The notes under the pieces: generated by a model
Database searches by the model: none
Seen by the model: only the letters and a program-made list of their open reading frames with translations
Told to the model about the DNA's origin: nothing
Assembly (NCBI RefSeq): GCF_036898095.1
Contig: NC_090730.1
Coordinates: 32,948,761-33,012,760 of the forward strand
Source of the DNA: Palaemon carinicauda
Lineage: Eukaryota; Arthropoda; Malacostraca; Decapoda; Palaemonidae
DNA: 64,000 nt
Direction of reading: 5' to 3'
Position numbers and translations under genes: made by a program
Part shown: positions 20,143-30,636 of the stretch, piece by piece
Layout of the letters: each line of letters starts with the position of its first letter
Position numbering within the stretch: position 1 is the first letter of the stretch

Positions 20143-21180
20143 TCATCATCATCTCCTCCTACACCTATTGCCGCAAAGGGACTCAGTTAGATTTTGAAAG
20201 TCGTCTCTATCCTGAGCTTTTAATTCAATACTTCTCCATTCCTCATCTCCTACTTCGCGATTCATAGTCCTCAGAGATGTAGCCCTGGATCTCCCAATTC
20301 TGCAAGTGCCTTGTGGAGCCCAGATGAACGTTTGGTGAGCTAATCTCTCTCGGGGAGTGCGAAGAGCATGTTCGAACCATCTTCATATACCCCTCATCAT
20401 GATCTTATCAACATATGGCAATCGAGTAATCTCCCATGTAGTTTCATTTCTAATCCTGTCCTTCCATTTAACTCCCAATATCCTTCTAAGGGATTTGTTC
20501 TTAAATCTATTAAATCTATTAGAGATTGTTTCATTGTCATACCATGAATCATATACAGAGAGTAGCACCGATCTCACTAAACATATAGAGTCTGATTTTA
20601 TGTTTAATTTCAGACGATTTGATTTCCAAATTTTACTTAACCTAGCCATTGTCTGATTTGCTTTTTTTTTCAATCTTTCACTAAACTCTAATTCTAAAGA
20701 CCTTGTATTGGAGATCATGGTTCCTAAATACTTAAATGATTCTATCTTATTAATCATTTCTCCTTCCAATGATATTTTATCATCCATTGCATATTCAGTT
20801 CTCATCATCTTTGTCTTTCTTCTATTTATCTTCAGCCCAACCTCGTGTGATATTTCGTGCATTCTGGTAAGCAAGCATTGTAAATCCTTTGGTGTTCTGC
20901 TAACAAGGACAGCATCATCAGCATACTCTAGGCGTGCTAAATTTCTATCAGCAATCCAGTCCAATCCTTCTCCACCATCTCTGACTGTTCTACGCATTGC
21001 AAAATCCATAAGGAGGATAAACAACATAGGTGACAACACATTCCCTTAGAGTACTCCGTTATTCACTGGAAATTCATTTGATAAGACTCCATTAATATTA
21101 TCTTTGCACTTGCTATGTTCATGAACAGAATTAATCAAATTCCCATATTTAAGAGGAACTCCATAATAACAGTTTTATCA
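20143..21180 (-). pseudogene. RTE-like LINE RT fragment
   Basis: A 218-aa open stretch (20383-21039) shows MLSPMLFILLMDFAMRR (end of motif B), LARLEYADDAVLVSRTPKDL (motif C, YADD), HEVGLKINRRKTKMM, and IESFKYLGTMIS. Then comes the RTE-type C-terminus (LRRILGVKWKDRIRNE). The reading continues with frame breaks through AHQTFIWAPQGT and ELKAQDRDD to about 20160, followed by a (GAT)n-type tail. It is 5'-truncated; a TAG (21046-21048) just upstream of the open stretch and frame breaks downstream disable it. Confidence 0.85.
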
Positions 21181-21239
21181 TTCCTTTATCTGAAAATTAT
21201 ATATTCTATAGAAAATTAAATAAAAATGGTGGAAAAAGG

Positions 21240-21700
21240 AAAATTATTAAAATTTCAGAGATCCTTAAATTATAAAGAGGATAATGACTGATTATATACT
21301 TATAAATACATTGAAACCAATTCCAACAGATTTAGTAGATTTGAGAACAATGCCCTTAGAAAAATATTGAGAGTTAAATGGCAGGAAAGGATTAAAAATT
21401 AATCTATAAAAGAGATTATTCGAGAGTCATATGTGGATGAGATCATGGTGAGGAGTAGATGGAGACAGTTTGGGCATGCTCTTCGCACTCCCAAAGAGAG
21501 ATTAGTTCACCAAACGTTTAACTGGGCTCAACAAGACACCAGAAGAGTTAGAAGACCCAGGCCTACATGGATGAAGACTATGAATGGTGAAGTAGAAGAT
21601 AATGAATGGAGAAGTATTAAATTAAAAGCTCAAGATAGAGACGACTGGCAAAATGTGACCAAAGCACTTTGTGTCAATAGGCGTAAGAGGAGATGATGAA
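21240..21700 (+). pseudogene. second RTE-like LINE 3' fragment
   Basis: Same family as 20143-21180 in the opposite orientation. It has SRFENNALRKILRVKWQERI near 21320, VRSRWRQFGHALRTPKERLV near 21450, PRPTWMKTMNGE near 21560, and [17 protein letters not shown] near 21625. It ends in GATGATGAAGATGAT directly before a TA array. Both fragments keep the 3' end, so they are separate insertions; a single LINE with a twin-priming 5' inversion would not show this. Confidence 0.8.
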
Positions 21701-21704
21701 GATG

Positions 21705-21706
<2 letters not shown>

Positions 21707-21784
<78 letters not shown>
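21707..21784. repeat. (TA)n microsatellite
   Basis: Pure TA array following the (GAT)n tail of the RTE-like fragment. Confidence 0.97.
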
Positions 21785-21787
<3 letters not shown>

Positions 21788-21837
21788 TTATGTAAACATG
21801 CACACACTCACTTATATATATGTATATATATATAAAA

Positions 21838-21935
21838 AAAAAATTCTGGGGGAGGCCTTCCCGACCCCCAGCCGTCAGTGCCTTTTCAAACTTTAGCCCC
21901 CACCCGATAGAAAAGCTCCTTCGGCCCTGTAAACA
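21838..21935 (+). repeat. fragment of TIR transposon family 24137
   Basis: The stretch from GTCAGTGCC through ACTTTAGCCCCCACCC to AGCTCCTTCGGCCCTG parallels 25545-25615, the right end of the TIR element below. It is diverged, with the terminal inverted repeat damaged. Confidence 0.6.
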
Positions 21936-23859
21936 TAACAGAATCGAGGGCATTCACTGTTATCAGTCTTATATATAGACATAAGGAACATACTAGAATC
22001 GTACCGTAACATGTGGACCCTTCTACATGTAAACATTCGATCGACCGGAAGAGTCACCACAATTCTGGAAATATCCTGCATGGTCTGTGCGCAGTATGTA
22101 CGTAGATCGTCAAAATCCCTCTTTTTCTAAATCAAAATGAACACTTATCTTATAACTAACATCAAACTGTTAGTTATTTATCCTAAAGATCAAAATTTCA
22201 GTTTCAACAAAAAAAATTTATTATTTACATAAGATATTTAGATTAAATTAGACTTGATCATCTATGCAATTTAATTTTGATGTCCCTTTCCAGGCATAGT
22301 CTTTAAGCTTTACTAGAAGTTTTCTTTCCATTTGGGATCATTCTACAGCCATAGGTTGTCTTGGAGGTTTTAGGTTCCTCAGACTTCTCTGCCTTGGATT
22401 TCCAAATCAATTCAATTGGTTTCACTTTGGCGATGAACCTTATCTTCACTGGGGTGATGATCAGGTTCGCTGTGGGTTGTATTGCTAGGTATAGCAGTGT
22501 GGAGAAAGTTTTTTTTTTTTTTTTTTTTTTAAATAAATGAGAAACTTTGTTCCGGGAAAGCCTCCATACAGCAAAGATCCACTCTAGAGGATAAGAGCGC
22601 CAATGCTATGAAACACACAAACCAGGGATGATTTACATTGGGTGCTGCAGTTTGAAAACCTTCACTTGGGGCAAGATTCTTTCCAAGAAAATTAACTCCA
22701 CACGAAAATCTTTAAGACTCTACTTCAGATTTGGCATTATTAAACCAACCTCACTTTTAGATTCTTTATCGGATCCGTCCTAGCAACCCTAGTAAAATGC
22801 TGGACATGAAATTACTTTAAGGACAATTTTGCTGAAAGTGGGGAAGGGAGCAGTGGCGCAGTTATTAAAATGAGGATCTTCTCTTCGAAGCACAAGAATA
22901 AAACGTACACTTAATACTATCATTTATCTATGTTACTCATAGTTTAACTTACTCCCATATCTCTGAGATATCCAATACATTTAACTCCACTTACCGGGAC
23001 CTATCCCGAACCCATAATCATCTTTTACACTTTGTTAATACATAATCCCTCAATGAAAGGAGCAAGGATACAAGTGGGTATAACCTAATCTAATTTCTTT
23101 ATCATACAAAATTAAAACAAGGAAACAAAACTGAAAAAAACATAATTGATACAAATAAAAAAAATGGTCCATGAAAATTACCCAGCAAGATAAAGGTTGC
23201 TCAATGATATACCTACACTATGACCCGAGGTCTATTGTGAAGATCCACAACCAAGATAGGGTATACCACGAGGTCAGACGCGTGCTTGGTTAGGGACCTG
23301 AGACTATAATACTCTACAAAGAAAAATATGGCGTTAAGTATGATAACTCTAAAAGGGAGAATTTTGTGTTGCTTACCTGCAATCACTTTAGTCATTGAGC
23401 CCTTGAACGGATTATTAATGACAGTACCATAGATATAACCCTTTCACCTGGTCGGCCCATCCCTTTACATGTCCCTTGCTTCTTGGCTCATCAGGGTCAC
23501 TGGTTCAGGTTCGTCTCTCCGCTCGTTGCCATCACGACACTGGGACTCTATCCTCTTCTGGTTGGTGTGCAGAGAACAATTGTCTTGAGGTGAGTGAGAC
23601 TTTTAACACGACAGGTGAAAGTGAACACTTGTACTGGAAGGCGTTTCGCAAGTGAATTGGCACTGGGCCCTGGGTCAGATGGCTTCATCTTGGTTCCCTC
23701 TTGGTCAGGTTTGTGTTAGCTACGCATCTTCTGGTGCCATATAGGGACTTTCCAGCAGGTTCTTATACTCTTGTAAAGAGTAAGGTTTAAGAAGGATTTC
23801 TATTTACAATACAAGGAGCAATCTTGCAACTCTAGGGGGACATACACAAGAATAATCCT
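21936..23859. other. unannotated sequence with poly-T and one orphan open frame
   Basis: No known element recognised. A poly-T run lies at about 22509-22531. Immediately below it, on the minus strand, an open reading of about 65 codons (about 22506 to 22312) reads TLLYLAIQPTANLIITPVKI and later IELIWKSKAEKSEEPKTSK before TAA. I do not recognise it, and it has no start codon. The rest shows only short spurious frames. Confidence 0.35.
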
Positions 23860-23919
23860 GACTTTATTTTACTTTATTTTAAGGGCTGCTTTTCTGGTCC
23901 TATGCGGTAGGGAACCCTA

Positions 23920-24136
23920 CTCTCTACAGAACCTTCACATTCATTTTATCATGTTCATTCCAAGGAATTCAACATTTCAAACCGCATATTGCTTGTTCAT
24001 TATCTAATCCACACCATCGAAGTACGTAGAGAGCAAAGAAGTCTTCAGATTCCACGTGAAAACCTTAATATGTTCAGTCTTTCGGATGTCTAGTGGAAGC
24101 TTTTTTATCATACAAAAACTGAATCAGTTGAAAGGG
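23920..24136 (-). pseudogene. LINE ORF C-terminal remnant
   Basis: The minus strand reads IKKLPLDIRKTEHIKVFTWN then LKTSLLSTYFDGVD and stop. This resembles the conserved C-terminal tail of jockey/CR1-type LINE proteins (LYNKLPxDIRKxxxxxxFKxxLK). It is cut at its upstream side by the TIR transposon at 24137. Confidence 0.5.
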
Positions 24137-24578
24137 CAGGGGCGTAGGAGCAGGGGGGGGGGGGGCTGGGGGGCGGCTATAGGCGCCCCCCCCCCACTTT
24201 TTTGCTGAAAATATGCTTTTAAACATACAGATTTAAATTTTGTAAATTCATTTCATCTCTGGCAACAGCCCTTGTACAGTTTCACCCTCCCACCCCACCC
24301 TCGCCACGTAAGTATCATGTTAGTACCCAGCATCATAGTTTCACAGTCCCGTCACTCGTCACTCGCTTAGTTTTACAGAGAGCAGCCCCAATATTGGGAA
24401 TCAAGCCACTTATAATGTTTGACCCCCAGTGTATACCGTGCAAACATATGTTAATCTATCCATCATTACCAAACACTATTATAGTAACAAACTACATCAT
24501 TGATACGCACTAACAAGTTGAAAACATGACACACGCGAACACATATAGTTGACGAATATCGCACATATAAACATATGC

Positions 24579-24581
<3 letters not shown>

Positions 24582-24653
<72 letters not shown>
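24582..24653. repeat. (TA)n microsatellite
   Basis: Pure TA array inside the TIR transposon. Confidence 0.97.
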
Positions 24654-24657
<4 letters not shown>

Positions 24658-24833
24658 CTTCATAATCCTTTTTAAATATGTATACTTTTATATAATTTTA
24701 GAGCTTATGAAGTATTAATTATACATTATTCATACATTTTTCATATGTATATTTTCTGGTCTCAGGCATGACTTTTAAGTATGTATGTTTATATAAGAAA
24801 TATGCTTGTTCTTAATTTTGCTTACTTACAATT

Positions 24834-24837
<4 letters not shown>

Positions 24838-24913
<76 letters not shown>
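24838..24913. repeat. (TA)n microsatellite
   Basis: Second pure TA array inside the TIR transposon. Confidence 0.97.
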
Positions 24914-24914
<1 letters not shown>

Positions 24915-25247
24915 CTAAATTCAGTTATTTTAATATATGTTGTACGACACAACAGCCATATTGGAAAGCAAGTTGAAACTTGTCGAATGATTTGATTTAC
25001 CTAATGTTTTCATTTATCTAGATTCACGAAGTAAACAAATGAAAGAATCAAATTTACTCTATTCTCTTCTCACAAGGTCTGATGCTTCATGTTATTATTC
25101 ATTGAGTAATATTGAATCACTGCATGATACTTCATTGTCATTGGGAAAAAACCGATAGCCTTGACTTGATCGATATTGCGAATGAGTTTGTAGCAAAGAA
25201 TCAACATCGTCAGTATATTTTTGGTAAATTCACCAAGTAGGCCTATC

Positions 25248-25249
<2 letters not shown>

Positions 25250-25341
<92 letters not shown>
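25250..25341. repeat. (TA)n microsatellite with flanking direct repeats
   Basis: Pure TA array bounded by TAGGCCTATCGGTAT on the left and TAGGCCTATTGGTAT on the right (14 of 15 identical). Confidence 0.95.
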
Positions 25342-25343
<2 letters not shown>

Positions 25344-25620
25344 CCTATTGGTATTTTATGATTGTTATTGTGTAAAAATTGGAATTGGTCACATAAAAGT
25401 CTTCCAAAAATATGATTTTGTTTTTGATACAATATGCTGTCAGATGCCAGGAAATCGCATCTGAGGGTGTTTCCTCATAAAACTTTTCTGGGGAGACTCC
25501 TAGTCACCCCCCCCCCCCTTCCCTCCTATGCCTTCGCGCCTACGGCTCCGCCTTCAGTGTCATTTCGAACTTTAGCCTCCCCCCCCCCCAACAGGAAAAC
25601 GCTCCTACGCCCCTGAAGGG

Positions 25621-25949
25621 TATTTAGAAAAGGTTCTTAACTTCTTCTTTACTAAAATCAGGCCTGAGTTAATTGATAACTGAGTGCAAAAAAAAATGGT
25701 TTCAAACTAGCACTACTTAGATTATTATAAAAAAAAAATCTAATATGAGTATTCTATCTCGAAATAGGTAGCTTAAAGAAGAACCTGCATTTGTCATTTG
25801 TTTCAAGTGACGTCACGAAGACAAGGCGTTATGGATCAACGGCAAAATTATCATAGTTTACCGTGTCTTGGTGAACGAAAACAGTAAGGGAGAAAACGAA
25901 AATATTGAAATATCGGGGGTTGCGGTGCAATATTTTGCCTAAGTGGAAA
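25621..25949. other. unannotated sequence
   Basis: No gene or recognised repeat seen; probably the continuation of the older LINE remnant, too decayed to read. Confidence 0.35.
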
Positions 25950-27200
25950 CAAAATATAAAAAAAGGTGAAGAAAATGCATCATTATACAATAGGAAAACC
26001 AGATACCAGAACTAATAGATAACATAAATAGATAAAGTCAATCATACTTTTCTGAAGTATTAAGCGAATATTTTGATCAAAACATGAAAACAATAGAAAT
26101 TATAAAAGCAATGAAAGCCATACGATATGACAGACATAAAACTGAGTTCTACATGATGTGTACAAAGTGTCTAGATACTGTGAGCAAAAACCAAAATTGT
26201 AATGAGACAAGACAAAATTATTTAAAAAGAAACAAAATGTCAAAATATCTAAGACCAATATAGCTTTTCTAAATATATCATATAAGATATCTAGCCTGCT
26301 GATAAAAAGTAAATTAGAAACAGAACGAATGAAGATAATAGAATCTGAGAAGGATTCCCAATACAATAAAAGCCATATTTTTTTTTCTTTTTTTAATGAT
26401 AGTAACTGCTATAAACTTTAGTAGAGCTTATGACCATGTAAAAAGGAGATATTGATGGAAATTTGGAAAGATACAGAATTCAATCGGAAATCATATGAAA
26501 TGGCAAACTTTTACCTCGGAGTCAAAATTGATATTGATTCATGGAAACGTGTAACAAAAGGAAGTTACTAGTTAAATGAAACAAAGATGTACTGTAACAA
26601 AATTAATGCTCAAGTTGATTGTATATTCGAAAAAATGAGATTAGATGAAGAAGGGAAAAGTTTAAAAATTTGATAGATCAAATGATAGAAAATATGGAAT
26701 ACAGTAAATAGGGAAACATATAGGTGTCATAAAAGTACATCCACTGACACATTGACGGTAGAGAAAGGTTGGCTCCTTTTTTATATATATATATAAACAA
26801 ACGTAATAGATGGGGAACTGCAGTATATAAATAAACCCCCTGAAAACTGATATTGAAAAAAGAAAAAAAGAAATAACTAATGATATAAGCTACAAGAAAT
26901 GGGAAATGGTGGAAACAACCATGAAAGTATCTGGGAAAGCTAAAGCTGAATATAAGACAAATTATAAAATGGCTTAGATAGAAATAAAATAAAAACCCAT
27001 ACAGCATGATACTAAGTGAAAATAAGTCTTGAATTATAAAGTTACCTTACCAATAAAGGAAAAAGAAATAATAAATTAAAGAACAATCATATGACAATTC
27101 TTTTGCAACAATAATATTTTTCAGAGCAAGGAAAAATACATTGAAATTGAACAATAAAAGCAGAAACACAGGAGAAATTACATTTTACAATTTGTTAGAA
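25950..27200 (+). pseudogene. heavily decayed LINE (same family as 28591)
   Basis: RT-like pieces: RAYDHVKRRYLMEIWKDTEF near 26420 and MANFYLGVKIDID near 26500. The piece near 27110, LFFRARKNTLKLNNKSRNTG, parallels the corresponding zone near 34735 in the LINE split at 30509. Stops are dense and the boundaries are approximate. Confidence 0.6.
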
Positions 27201-27399
27201 TTTACATCTAATTAATTATTTGTTATTTTGTCATACTGGAACACAGAAAACTTAGACTAAATTGATAGCGCTCCACCAACCCTGATGAACTAAAAATGAA
27301 TGGGTTAGAAATATAAATCTGATTAAGATAATGTTGAAAAGTATCTGATTTTTTTTTACCAAATGTGGAAATAGGACTTAACAAAATATAGTAAATAAA

Positions 27400-27421
27400 T
27401 ACACACACACACACACACACA

Positions 27422-27498
<77 letters not shown>
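27400..27498. repeat. (AC)n followed by (TA)n
   Basis: (AC)n at 27400-27423, then (TA)n at 27425-27498. Confidence 0.97.
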
Positions 27499-27500
<2 letters not shown>

Positions 27501-27599
27501 CAGATAAACCACACGATTATATGAGGTAACGTTACAGAGACTTTTTGTCTCGAAGTCAAGCCTTTGTCTTTCAGTTCTTAGCATAAGCAAAAAGGGAAG

Positions 27600-28440
27600 C
27601 AAAAACAGAATACATGGTACAAGAAGTTAGGAAGTGTGGAGACAGTAACAGAGTAGGAGATTCGGCATTGCTAGTGAGAATAAAGGTCTATGAGACAGAC
27701 AGTAGTCGTACCTAAAATGTTTGCAAATATTGACACGGGGTGTAATAAAATAAAAATAAATGAAACAACTAGGGAGTTTACAGTACTGTACAAAGTTATA
27801 AAAAAAAATGTTTGAACAGGTTGCTACCGCACCTTACTAGGGGCTAATAGCAGAAACAGGAATATGGCCAGTTGAAAATAGAATAGAGTATAAGCAGGTG
27901 ATGCTTTTTCATAACATCATAACATCTGATGGCAAACGACCATAGTTGAGGAGGCAGTGGAAGATCAAACAAGAGAACCATATGGGGAATGTTGGGGGGA
28001 AAAGTGTTATAGAAATATGCAATAAATATGATATTTAAATTGAAGAAGTAAGGAAGTATAAAAAGCAAGAACTCAAAAAGGAAATAAAAAGGAAAGTGGC
28101 AAATGAAATTAAAAGAAAAATACAAGAAAAGAAAGCAGAAATGACCAAACTGAGGTTTGTGAATAGTGATGGCAGGAGAGACTACATATGAGAGCTTAAC
28201 ACTAATGAGGCACACTGTTAGTTATGTAAATAAGGTTGAATATGCTAGAATTAGAAGAAAATTATAGAAACGGGAATGATAACGATACGCTTTGTGTGTT
28301 GTGTAGGGTAATACCGAACATTGTTTGGCTGTAATGATTTAAGAAATTTCAGAAACAATAACATAGGATTAGGGAATTTAGAAACATCAACTAAAGATAT
28401 AGCCCGGTATATTAGAAAGGCCCTTTAAGTTAGAAGTAAA
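27600..28440 (+). pseudogene. decayed LINE C-terminal region
   Basis: Fragments in several frames: GLIAETGIWPVENRIEYKQV near 27840, MLFHNIITSDG, an A/G-rich charged stretch to about 28150, and the start of a terminal knuckle, CVLCRVIPNI, near 28300 with its downstream residues broken. This is the C-terminus of a LINE related to its neighbours. No intact frame remains. Confidence 0.55.
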
Positions 28441-28443
28441 ATC

Positions 28444-30508
28444 ATGCAAGCTGAGCTGTCGGTGTTGAAGGTAACTAATGACAATGAATTTATTTGCAGA
28501 TTGCAGCGCTTTGAGCTCACTACGCCTCTTCTAGTAGTGTGCCCACAATCACAGTGTTATGGGAGAGAGCACAACTTAGTATTTCTGATAATACTAGTAT
28601 ATTTCGCAGAAGGAAATACAGAAGAAGATAGAAAAAGAGATCAAGAATTGAAAGCGGAATGTGAAAGATTAATACAGAAAGCAGGAGAAACAACTCCTTT
28701 GCTAGTAATGGGGGATTTTAACGGCCACATGGGATTTCTGGGGCACCAACAAGTAGACAGAAATGGGGAAATGGTGCTAGATTGTATGGGTAACCATAAC
28801 CTAACAGTATTAAATGGAGATGAAAGGTGCTCAGGACTATACACGTGGAATAGACAAGAGCAGCGTAGTGCTATTGATTTCGTTCTTGCAAATAATATGC
28901 TATATCAACAATTTAAATGTATGGAAATAGATGATGATAAAACAGTATTAGACATATCAGATCACAACTTAATAACAGTAGAATTGGAAGTAAAAACAAA
29001 TAGGGAAAATAACTACAATAAAGGGAAGTGGGAAGAAATTAAACATTATAGCAATGACACAAAAGATATAGACGAATATGTGAAATCTATAGGGAGAAAA
29101 CTTGTTAGCAAGGATGTAAAAAAAAAAAAAACATCGAAGAGCTAAAACTAATAATGGCAGAAATGAAACAATATCATTTGGCTAAAACATATAGGAGAAG
29201 GATAACAAATGAAGGGAAGACCAAAGAACAACCTTGGGTAACCGAGGAAATAAGGAGAAAAATTAAGGAAAGAAAGGAACTTAATAGAAAAAAGAGGAAT
29301 GAAAAAGATCTTAGGTTAAAAACAGAATTAGCAGAAAAATACAATCATAAGAAGAAAGAAGTACAAATACTGGTGAAAGATAGTATAACTTTATCTGAGA
29401 AAAAGAAGACCAGGGAGATAAGAGATGATAAAAGCAATAAACTATGGGAAAACATAAACAAATTAAGAAATAGCAAAGAAATAAAAGGCGAGGCAATACA
29501 ATTATATGGAGATAGAGGAAATAAACTACCAAATGAAGAGGCTAAAGAAGAATTAGTAAAAGTTTGGAAAACAGTCTACAATACAGATGAAAATAGAATA
29601 ACAGAGATCTGGAATGAGGAGGAGAGTGAATACCTGGATAATTTGGGAAGAGAAAACGACATTATAATAGTAAATGAATATAGTATACTCGAATACCTAA
29701 GGGAGCATTATGATGCTGTACGAAATGTCAAAGGAATAATTAAACCCCTGCCTGCCGCTGAAATGAATAAAGGTAAATTAGAAAAATGCCTAAAACGCCT
29801 AAAGAAAGGTAAAGCAGCTGGGCCACATGGACTAAAGCCAGACTATTACAAAGCTATGATGATAAGTGATATATGTAAGAATACGCTCGTGAACTGCTAC
29901 AAAGAGGAACTAGCCAGCAAAGAAAAACCCAAAAGCTGGAAAGAATACAGAACAAAAATGTTAAAAAAGATAAACAAACCAACAGCAAAGGAATTAAGAC
30001 CAATAGCACTCACAAATGTATCATACAAAATATGCATGGCTTTTATCAAGGATGAAATAGAAGGACACCTAAAAAGTAATAATGCCATAGAGTATAGTCA
30101 AGCGGGATTTACAGAGGGAGGAAGGGTTGAGGATAATATATTCATCTTACAGTACATGATCGAAGAAACTTTCAAAAATAAGAAAAACTCATAGTTGCCT
30201 CTTTATATTTCAAAAAAGCTTTCGATTCCATAAAAATGGAAGAACTAATAGAAACATTAAAGCAATATAAAGTACATACTAGTATAATTAACTCTATAGC
30301 TGAAGTATATGTGGGAGACTCTACTACGTTAGACACAGGGGAAAGAGTAGAACAAAAATTGAGGGTAAGTAGTGGAATAAAGCAAGGCTGTACTGGCTCT
30401 ACAACATTATTCAAATTAATTACTTATCAGATTATAAAACAAGTAGAAAAGGAAGGCAATGGCTTTAAAAATAATATTATAAAGCTAGTAGCAGTAGTAC
30501 TTTATATT
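28444..30508 (+). pseudogene. LINE endonuclease and RT N-terminal half, broken
   Basis: Endonuclease: TPLLVMGDFNGHMGFLG near 28695-28745, TWNRQEQRSAIDFVLANN near 28845, and LDISDHNLITVELE near 28950. A 12-13-A run near 29118 coincides with a frame change. RT N-terminus: KGKAAGPHGLKPDYYKAM near 29810 and LRPIALTNVSYKI near 29995. After another frame change near 30190: LYFKKAFDSIKMEE (motif A) and SSGIKQGCTGSTTLFKL (motif B region). The reading is cut at KLVAVVLY by the RTE-like LINE and resumes at 33892. Confidence 0.8.
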
Positions 30509-30636
30509 GGCCCCCTGTGGCCGCGGGGGCATAAAACAATTAGAATAGCGCCAACGTTATCCCTGCGTGTCGTAAGAGGCGACTAAAAGGGACGGGACGA
30601 GGGGGCTGGGAACCCCCTCTCCTGTAAAAGTATCCT

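Larger units (their letters stand above)
24137..25615. mobile_element. non-autonomous TIR DNA transposon, 1.48 kb
   Basis: A perfect 15-bp terminal inverted repeat (CAGGGGCGTAGGAGC at 24137-24151, its complement at 25601-25615) flanked by a 5-bp direct repeat AAGGG (24132-24136 and 25616-25620). There is no transposase; the interior holds poly-G/C runs near both ends and three TA arrays. The CAGGG start recalls hAT termini, but hAT elements normally duplicate 8 bp, so the superfamily is open. A decayed right end of the family lies at 21838-21935. Confidence 0.8.

Noticed and set aside
20143..21700. Single LINE with a 5' inversion by twin priming
   Set aside because: Both oppositely oriented fragments contain the 3' end (QDRDD...RRR and GAT tail), so they are two insertions.
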